From: Knoxdaviesia capensis
Lineage: Eukaryota; Ascomycota; Sordariomycetes; Microascales; Gondwanamycetaceae
DNA length: 64,000 nucleotides
NCBI GenBank assembly: GCA_001510575.1
Contig: LNGK01000010.1
Coordinates: 1 to 64,000 of the forward strand
Direction of reading: 5' to 3'
Shown: in pieces, positions 57,341-64,000 of the stretch
How the letters are laid out: each line of letters opens with the position of its first letter
How positions within the stretch are numbered: position 1 is the stretch's first letter
Notes under the pieces: generated by a model
The model's input: the letters and a program-made list of their open reading frames with translations, nothing else
The model's database searches: none
Told to the model about the DNA's origin: nothing
Made by a program: the position numbers and the translations under genes

Positions 57341-58002
57341 CTACTCCTTCTTCGCGGCCGCCTCGGCCTTAAGCTTGTCCTCCTTATCCCACGCAATCAA
57401 TTGCTTCGACCAGCTGCGGAGGGGAGAAAAAAAGGAAATGTTAGCGTTTGGGATGTTCACGAAGTTAATGGTTGGGCGAGTCCTATTCCGTAGAGACAAG
57501 ACTCTTCAAGAAGAAAACCGGGGGAGATTATCACGCACTATCGGCTGGGATACCACTCGCCGGGCTGCGGGCGCCTTACGCGCACTTCCCGGTCGGCGCT
57601 GATGCTCCACACAATACCGACAATACCGGCCATAGCGGCGCCCACGATGAAGGTGTTCATCTTCCAGTTCGCAGGCTGGCAGTACCAGCCACCGGCCGGC
57701 GACCAGACATGCTTGGGGTAACTGTATGAGAGACGATTGGACGTCAGTACACATTGAAGCGCTATTGACTGTCGGAAACGCTTTGCGCCATAGCTATAGA
57801 ATCGCTCGATTGTTTTTGTCGACTTTGGCTACTCGATATATCGTCGGCTGGTGATAAGCTCGTCTCTCGATTGTCTGTCGGGTTCGCACTTACGGGATCT
57901 TTTGTACGTGACCGCCCTGTACCGAAAACACAACAGTATTAGATTAGCACAAAACATCTTGACCGAGGACCACAACCGAAACGAAACCACAGTACTCACC
58001 AT
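57341..58002 (-). CDS. Small membrane protein, 93 aa, four exons, probably mitochondrial
   Basis: The exons on the minus strand are 58002-58000 (just the ATG), 57916-57894, 57721-57539 and 57413-57341. Joined, they read MGGHVQKIP, YPKHVWSPAGGWYCQPANWK, one membrane helix (TFIVGAAMAGIVGIVWSIS, about 30-48) and a charged tail (REVRVRRPQPGEWYPSRYW, then KEDKLKAEAAAKKE). Every splice site is GT-AG and keeps the frame. I know similar small proteins from other filamentous fungi. The design (short N-terminus, single helix, Pro-Ser-Arg-aromatic motif, charged tail) resembles accessory subunits of inner-membrane respiratory complexes. The exact identity is not known to me. It faces the mL44 gene across 575 bases. 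Confidence 0.75.
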
Positions 58003-58577
58003 TTTGAGCAATTTGAATTGGCCTGTATAAAGCAATGGAGGAATATTCACTGTTAAGCCAAAGTTAAGAGGGAGGTCCAGCAAACGGACATAAGCTGAGA
58101 AACGTCAACGCTGAATGGATGGAGCCATGAAAAAATGTCTGGAAATCTCCGGCAGAATAATGGCTAATTGTGATCCACTCATTTCGCGTTTTTTGCTCTC
58201 ACACGACTTTTCCAATTTCTTCCTCAAATTTTTTGCTGGATCTTAGACTTCACCCCTTCAGGCGTTTTGTATGGATTTCTGCAATCTCGAATCTGCAGAG
58301 TCTCTCGATATCATTGAAGAGTTTGGACAAACCTAATTCCATCTCAGTTCCTTTCACTTGTCACTTGTATCTTCCTCAATTTCCCTCCTTTTCCTCCAAC
58401 GACCATTCTTGCCTCAGACAGGGTTGAAGTCGTCGAATTGAGTGCTTAGGAGAAGACACTCATTCGATCTCGACTTCTTCCTTCCACCCATTCATCTACA
58501 TCTTCTCCGTGATCCCGGCACCTCTCGGGGGTGTGGAGTGCGTGCCGATTCGTTATCCAGCCTACAAGCCGTGAAAA
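58003..58577. promoter_or_regulatory. Shared upstream region of the 93-aa gene and mL44
   Basis: A 575-base divergent region with CT- and TTTC-rich stretches toward mL44. Since both products are probably mitochondrial, co-regulation is plausible. No defined factor site was identified. Confidence 0.4.
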
Positions 58578-59861
58578 ATGTCGAGATTACGACTGGACCG
58601 GTGGTCGGGAAGGCTGTTGCTGGCCCGGCCTGGAGCGACACCTGCTTCAACTCCCTCTCCGATCTCGCACCTTTCGACACGGCTCGCATCTGCTAGCAAA
58701 TACTCCGGCACGCCGTTGATACGCTACTACTCTGCCGAAACCCTGCGAGCAATCGAACACACACGGCCGGTTCTCGACGTTGATGCTGATGGCACAAGCT
58801 CACCCGATGTCCGCAGCAAATACCCTTCCCCCCTCCCCGAACGCGCTCTCGAGTCAGCTAAGCTGGCGGCTCTTCATGCTCGGTTGTGTCTACCCGAGAA
58901 GCTGCCGTACCAGACCCTGGCGCGGTGTCTCGTCGACTCATCGGCCGATGCGAACCCGAACTTCAACAACACCAACCTGTCGTACCTGGGCGGAACCGTC
59001 ATCAACTTCCACACTAGCGAATGGCTGGTTTGCAAATACCCGCGTCTGCCATTGCCGATCACCTTCGAGGCCATGCGTGGCTACGCGGGCCCTGAGACGC
59101 TGTCGACCGTGGCGAAACAGTGGGGCGTGGAGAGCGCCGGAGCGCCCGGCGGGGAGGTCGACCCCGGCCTGTTGCAGTGGTCGACGGAAAGCCGCAATGC
59201 CGTGCGCAATCGGGCATGGGGCTACGAGCGCACTGAGGCGGCGTACCTTGACAAGTTCAAGTTCCGTCGCGGAATGAGCAGCCGTGTGGTGATGGACGAT
59301 CCTTTCGGCGATACCGTGCACGCGAAGCTCAACGGCCCCGAGTTTGACGAGGAAGGCAAGCTGCCGGCCGAGATTGCCGCTCAGTCTCGCGAGAAGGGGC
59401 GGCTCATGCAACAGTTGGCTGGCAACAACTTTGTGCGCGCGGTGGTTGGCGCGATCTACATCCACTGTGGCCGCGAGGCTGCGCGGTCGTTCGTCCGTGC
59501 TCACATCCTGTCGCGCACCCTGCAGATCGACCAGCTCTTTGCGTTCAAGCTGCCGACCAACGAGCTTTCGAAACTGTGTGCACGTGAGGGCTTTGACCGC
59601 CCGGTGGCGCGCTTGGAGAGCGAGACCGGTCGTCTATCGCGCACTCCGGTGTTTGTGGTGGGCATCTATAGCGGCCGCGATAAGCTCGGAGAGGGTGCTG
59701 GCGCGAGTCTGGATGCGGCACGCACCAAGGCAGCCATGAATGCTCTGAAGGCCTGGTACCTCTATAGCCCCGGCAATCAGGTGCGGGTGCCGAGCGATAT
59801 GCTCGTTGAGGGCGCCGAGCCGTGGGAGGCGCCCCATATCGACCTCGGAGAGATTGTGTAG
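58578..59861 (+). CDS. Mitochondrial large-subunit ribosomal protein mL44 (MrpL3-like), 427 aa
   Basis: Single exon with ATG in AAAAATGTC. The N-terminus is Arg/Ser/Leu-rich (about 1-50), a presequence. A catalytically degenerate RNase III fold lies at about 90-315 (LPYQTLARCLVDSS, LSYLGGTVINFH, NNFVRAVVGAIYIHCG), and a double-stranded RNA-binding domain at about 328-400 (VFVVGIYSGRDKLGEGAGASL, ARTKAAMNALKAWYL). This pairing, with an Asn/Gly-rich spacer, is characteristic of mL44, which sits near the L7/L12 side of the mitoribosome. The C-terminus is acidic. Length is normal. Confidence 0.9.
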   Translation: MSRLRLDRWSGRLLLARPGATPASTPSPISHLSTRLASASKYSGTPLIRYYSAETLRAIEHTRPVLDVDADGTSSPDVRSKYPSPLPERALESAKLAALHARLCLPEKLPYQTLARCLVDSSADANPNFNNTNLSYLGGTVINFHTSEWLVCKYPRLPLPITFEAMRGYAGPETLSTVAKQWGVESAGAPGGEVDPGLLQWSTESRNAVRNRAWGYERTEAAYLDKFKFRRGMSSRVVMDDPFGDTVHAKLNGPEFDEEGKLPAEIAAQSREKGRLMQQLAGNNFVRAVVGAIYIHCGREAARSFVRAHILSRTLQIDQLFAFKLPTNELSKLCAREGFDRPVARLESETGRLSRTPVFVVGIYSGRDKLGEGAGASLDAARTKAAMNALKAWYLYSPGNQVRVPSDMLVEGAEPWEAPHIDLGEIV

Positions 59862-60679
59862 GCAAGGTGCCGATCCCCGATGGTGGGTGCTCTGCCGAGT
59901 CTCATCTGCTGCCCATTCTCTCGATTGACCCGACATATCGATACTCGAACCGGATCAGCGAACATCGAAAACCCGGGGAACTATACATGCCTATAGTCGT
60001 CCCCACTGTACAAAACAAACAACTTCCACCAGCCATTTTCACCGTGTTTTTTTTCATACTTTCTTTTCCCGTGCTTTCATATAATCGATCTTTTTTTCTT
60101 CTTCATTTTCTCCATTTTCTTCTCTTGTTTTGATTCTATCCTCTTCATACCAACCACCAACTTTCTCTGGGGGCTCTACTCACCCTACTGTATTATCTAC
60201 GCGCTCATTGGATTGTGAAGCGTGAAGAGGCCGACACGAAGTTGGAAGGAAGAAGCGTGCGTATGGATCTTTGGGATTGTATGTTGTCGAGCGAGGAGAT
60301 CTGACGACTCAGTGTATAAAAACAAAACGTTGAAATGTACATGTAAGATTAAGACACCATCTTATAGAGAAAAGACCAAATTTCAAAATCAAATGGCTTC
60401 AGAGTACCGCTGTGAACACCTGCTCGCAAATAATACAGCTGTAACGAATCCTTCCACGTATAAAAGAACAACTGCATTAGGACATTAGGAAACTATGGGT
60501 GGGATTTTAACGCACTCCCGGAACCGAGGAACAAAATCAGACTCGGCCAGACAAAAAGAAACAAAGCTAGAAAACAAGGAGACACTTGCAAAAAGAGCAT
60601 GAAACTCGGGTATCATAAGGAAAGATTCGAAGGAGGACGGAGAACTGCAGGAGAGGTCCGAAACGTCGTAGGGCTGTCG
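59862..60679. other. Intergenic, convergent 3' ends
   Basis: T-rich runs near 60,048-60,130, then AT-rich DNA. No gene seen. Confidence 0.6.
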
Positions 60680-61447
60680 TCACAACACATAGTGGCCAAG
60701 AAGCGCGGACAGAGCGAAGACAAGAAGCGGAATCAGATTCCACATCACGCGGGAATAGATGACCAGGCGCATAAACGGATAGACGACGTACTTCCGGAAC
60801 CATCTGCGGGAGCGGTTCGAGAAGCTGCGGCCGTACGTGCAGGTTTTTGTGCCGAGGACGAGACAGCCGACGTCTGGGCGGGCCTCGCACTCCATGTGAT
60901 CACGGCGGCGAAGCATCAGGAGGCTGGAAGGGATGACGTGTCAGTGATGAGCTCAGAGTCTGGAAGGCAGTCTTCCAAGAGTGCGAGCGAGCGAGCGAGC
61001 GAGAGAGGGGAGAACGAACCGGATGCTTCCACGGCAGAACTGCAGGTCACTCCCCAGGTCACAGCCGCGCGTGTGTGGACACTCCAGGTGCAAGCTGCGG
61101 CGCAGCACCAGCCACTCGACCTTCAGCTCGATATCGGTGTCGACGAGGTTGTAGAAGTGGCGGCTGGTGTGTTTGAGCGACAGCGCGTCGGGGTAGATCA
61201 GCTGCTCGGAGATGAGCAGGTGGATCTCGGGCGGCATGTCCGTGAGCTCGAGCGGCTTTGTCCGGGGCCGAGCGGCCGGCGAGGTGAAAGCGGCCACGCA
61301 CGATCCGGAGCAGGGAGAGGAGGGGGAGGCGTCATCTTGGGAAGGTGGGGAGTTGGGGTCGGCCGGAGGGTGGTTGGCGGGGCACGCCGGGAGTGGGGCA
61401 GGGCCGGGGCGGGGGAGACGGAGGCCGGAGAAGAAGGTGGTGGCCAT
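60680..61447 (-). CDS. F-box-like protein with C-terminal membrane anchor, 223 aa
   Basis: The exons on the minus strand are 61447-61020 and 60923-60680, joined over a 96-base intron (donor GTTCGT, acceptor TTCCAG) inside SI|RLLM. After a Pro/Ser-rich N-terminus comes an F-box-type segment at about 65-105 (LELTDMPPEIHLLISEQLIYPDALSLKHTSRHFYNL), which binds Skp1 in SCF ubiquitin ligases. A Cys-containing region follows (LECPHTRGCDL, MECEARPDVGCLVLG), as in many fungal F-box proteins with this fold. The last 22 residues form one hydrophobic helix (WNLIPLLVFALSALLGHYVL), a likely tail anchor. There is no recognisable substrate-binding repeat. The donor is weaker than consensus, so the join is less certain than elsewhere. 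Confidence 0.75.
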
Positions 61448-63034
61448 GGCGGGTTGTTTAAATAAACGGATAGATGCAAGTGACGGCAACAAAACAAACA
61501 CACAGGGGGAGTGGGATATGCGAACTGGAGAGCGGGTTAGTGAGTCCAGGGATTTGACTGTGGCCGTCTTGGGGGGAGTCGGCGTCAATTTGAAGTCGGG
61601 CGAATTGTGGTTGCCTTGAGATAGACCGGGAAGAAGCCACAGCAGCAAACAATCGGATGGACGAGGCAAAGGGCACAAGATATGCCCTGTCTGGTCGGAA
61701 ATCCCCAGAACTGGATCATCTGCTCACGTTTAGAGGAAGTCAACGGGAGGGGAAAAAAGAGTCAATGCCTCTGCATCTCCCCCTGGCCCAGGCGGTTCTT
61801 TAGCTGCTTAGCGGGCCATTCTTCTAGCAGGGCTGAGTTCGGAGTGGCCTTGGCTATTTGCAATTGGGGGTATAAGTCCTTCTGATCTCTTTGTTTTTGT
61901 GTGCTCGTCTTCGCAGACCTTGCTCCGTGAGACGTGGGAGGGAACCCGGCGATTGGCCCGTACTCGCCGGTTGTTATTTTAGAGTGCGTTTGTAGGGAAA
62001 CCGAAGCGAGTATACGGGATGCCGGTCGAAAATATGGCCGGGTCGATGGTGCGCAGCCAGGCAGGTATCAGAAATTCGGCTGCCTGTAGCATAAATCATC
62101 CTTGCATCCAGGCACCGAAGAATGATACGAGAGTTGAAGATTGCGGGAACGAAACGCCACCGACTACGACAGCAAAGTTCCAGCATATGACGAAGTGTCC
62201 ACTTCTGTCAAATTGGGAATGAAATCCGATTCGTGACCCATGGTGAGAATCAAATGGAGTTGGGGTTAAGGAGGGTTGGGTTAGGGTTAAAGTGTGGGCT
62301 GGTGCAAAGCATTGGCCGTGTGTGCCTTGCTTGGTTCGGGGCGGTTGCGGTGGGCGATCTTTCGACCTATTCTGGATATATAGATATCTGTTTTCACCTT
62401 GTGGTACTACAAGTCAAGAGTGCGTACAAAGGTGTAGATGCGTACGCGTCTGGGTTCCGAAACTTTTCTCGAACACCGACATCTGTGGAGGAGATAGTTG
62501 ACCTGGCTCCGGAGTACGAAAGAGAACTGATAGGTACTGTACAGTACAGTGAGAACGAAAGACTTCATGATGCACAAAAGCACAACCACGAAAGACGACC
62601 TGGCTTAGGGGTTGGGTTTTGAACGAGCAGTATGGAGATTTCCTCCCGCCAATAGGCAAGGGCGCCTTCAAATCCACACACACTGGCTGTGTGCTGGTTC
62701 AGGCACCAATATTCGCACCTGGCGCACTAACGTGATTAGTACCGGCTTCCTGTGTAAATTTCGTGGCACTTGCCTGCATCATAGGTCGCGACCCGTTAAA
62801 TGCTAGAGGCATCGCGTAGAGCGAGAATGAATATAAAGTAGTAAACCACCATTGGAGATGCAAATGTTTCTCCTCTTCTGCAAATATTCTGACTCAGAGG
62901 GGTTTTTTTTTTGGTCTCACCCCCATTACATTTTGGCTTTTGTTTTGGATCTTCCAAGAAACATCGTTTGCACACACTGAGCAAAACCACAGCTGACATC
63001 ATCCCCAGTGTCTGCCAACCCTTTCTCTCCACAC
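61448..63034. other. Divergent intergenic region between the F-box and exonuclease V genes
   Basis: No gene is supported. The strand-matched ORFs near 62,233-62,622 have no domain. A telomere-like stretch is listed separately. A T run lies near 62,904-62,912. Confidence 0.5.
62262..62295 (+). repeat. Short interstitial telomere-like sequence
   Basis: The stretch GGGGTTAAGGAGGGTTGGG is followed at once by TTAGGGTTAAAG, giving degenerate TTAGGG units with one or two exact ones. It lies in the divergent promoter region, so it could be a telobox or a repair scar. Confidence 0.45.
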
Positions 63035-64000
63035 ATGGAAATGGCTTCGTCCAGCAACGAGTTCGACGACTTCGATTCTGACGACGAGGCACTGCTGAAT
63101 CAGCTTGCCGACATTGCCGACGCCGACCCGGAGAACATCCACCACAACCTGCAGAGCCACGTGACTGCCCAAGCTCTGGCTGTGCCTGGCGACGCGGCCA
63201 CTGCTGCCCGATCCGGCAGACGTGCATCCGAGGCGCTGGTTCCGGCCCATCGGCGCGAGAGCAGCGTGGGCGGGTCAAGCTTGTACTCGGGATCGTCGTT
63301 TTCGTCCGTGGAACCTAGCCGGGCCGCCTCACGAACCAGGGGGCTTCGCAGCAACGATGGTGTTGCCCCGGCCGAGCATGTGTTTGTCGTCCCGCCCGTC
63401 CCCGCCCGGAATCCTCCTCCGGAATCCGTGGTGGTTGAGTCGTCCAGTGACCGGGAGTTTTTCGATAGCCAGACCACCGTCATTGGCCCGACAGCTGCAC
63501 CAGCAGCCGAACCTCAACAGAGTGCCCCGCCTACGGATTGTAAGTGTCTACGTGATTGCGGGATTGGAGCCACATTTTCTAACTGTATGTGGAGCGCCTA
63601 GTACCATCAAAACGAACATCTCCGGAGCCACCTGCACCGGCTCCGGCCACTACAGATGGGAGTGAAGCTGTTAAAGCAGAAGAGTCTTCGGATGGGGACA
63701 GCCATCCCCGGAAGGAATCGCTCGTCCCAGATATCGAAGACACCTGGGACGAGCGCCGGTCTCCAATCTTGCGGTTCCGCTCGTTCCCACGCAAGCCTCT
63801 GTCAGTCACAGATCTGACGTCGGGTGCGGCGTGGTGCGAGCTCCAGTACTACTACACGCTGACGCGGCTGCCGTTCGGCCGCAAGACCAGGACTCTGGTG
63901 ATGCGCGAAGGGTCCAAGGTGCACAAGAAGCTGGAGGAGCAGGTGCACAAGACCAAGACCGTGACCGTTGAGACACGTGAGGATGCCTTTGGTCTGCGCC
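63035..64000 (+). CDS. Exonuclease V (Exo5/Dem1 family), 3' end beyond the window
   Basis: Exo5/Dem1 proteins are single-strand DNA exonucleases with a RecB-like core and a 4Fe-4S cluster. They serve mitochondrial DNA in yeast. Exon 1 is 63035-63539; after a 62-base intron (GTAAGT, CTAAC, GCCTAG) exon 2 begins at 63602 and is still open at the window end. The N-terminal 190 or so residues are acidic, Ser/Pro-rich and disordered (FDDFDSDDEALLNQL). The conserved domain then starts with PLSVTDLTSGAAWCELQYYYTL, where the Cys matches the first cluster ligand of the family. GSKVHKKLEEQVH and the TREDAFGLR block follow. The nuclease core itself lies outside. The ATG at 63035 has ACAC before it; a second ATG is two codons on. 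Confidence 0.88.

Noticed and set aside
60599..61465. 288-codon + strand frame over the F-box gene
   Set aside because: Antisense with low-complexity Glu/Arg/Gly. The minus strand has the F-box motif and a spliceable frame.
1..64000. CRISPR arrays, prophage, operons
   Set aside because: The genes carry spliceosomal introns and mitochondrial presequences. The only tandem array is the 138-bp triplication without spacers.
1..64000. Secondary-metabolite gene cluster
   Set aside because: No polyketide synthase, peptide synthetase, terpene cyclase or P450 motif was seen.

Overview
The window comes from a filamentous ascomycete, most likely a member of the Eurotiomycetes close to Aspergillus or Penicillium. 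This is inferred from short GT-AG introns with CTAAC-type branch sites, CT-rich promoters, and proteins resembling the Aspergillus septin AspB, the mitochondrial phospholipase PlaA, UDP-glucose 4-epimerase and exonuclease V. The exact species cannot be read from the sequence.

Region 1 (1 to about 12,790) is a gene-dead block. CpA and TpG are almost absent while TpA and CpG are abundant, which is the footprint of repeat-induced point mutation (RIP). It holds a Gypsy-type LTR retrotransposon relic on the + strand. Its zinc knuckle, protease, RNase H and integrase catalytic residues have been altered by RIP-type transitions. Two 284-bp inverted repeats flank it at 1355-1638 and 9580-9863. Further unidentified RIP-mutated sequence extends to the boundary.

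Region 2 (12,790 to about 27,880) is sparsely coding. It holds one clear gene, UDP-glucose 4-epimerase (20000-21696), an N-terminally truncated and frameshifted quinone oxidoreductase relic (22875-23554), and a second gene relic readable only across three frames (25430-26133).

Region 3 (27,880 to 40,210) carries a gene for a 2135-residue ankyrin-type protein with a C-terminal coiled coil, a gene-poor 4.8-kb gap, and a tiny three-exon metallothionein gene (39220-39510). The metallothionein gene is followed by three tandem copies of a roughly 138-bp repeat.

Region 4 (40,650 to 64,000) is ordinary gene-dense sequence. It holds the La RNA-binding protein (-), mitoribosomal uS4m (+), septin AspB (-) with an 840-bp first intron that contains a 141-codon ORF, a mitochondrial cPLA2-type phospholipase (+), mitochondrial dihydroorotate dehydrogenase (-), a 93-residue membrane protein (-), mitoribosomal mL44 (+), a membrane-anchored F-box protein (-), and exonuclease V (+, cut by the window end). 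Five of these nine products are predicted to act in mitochondria, and a sixth may. Two genes have first coding exons that hold little more than the ATG.

The most interesting items are the metallothionein gene, the ORF nested in the septin intron, and the RIP-altered element with unequally mutated inverted repeats.
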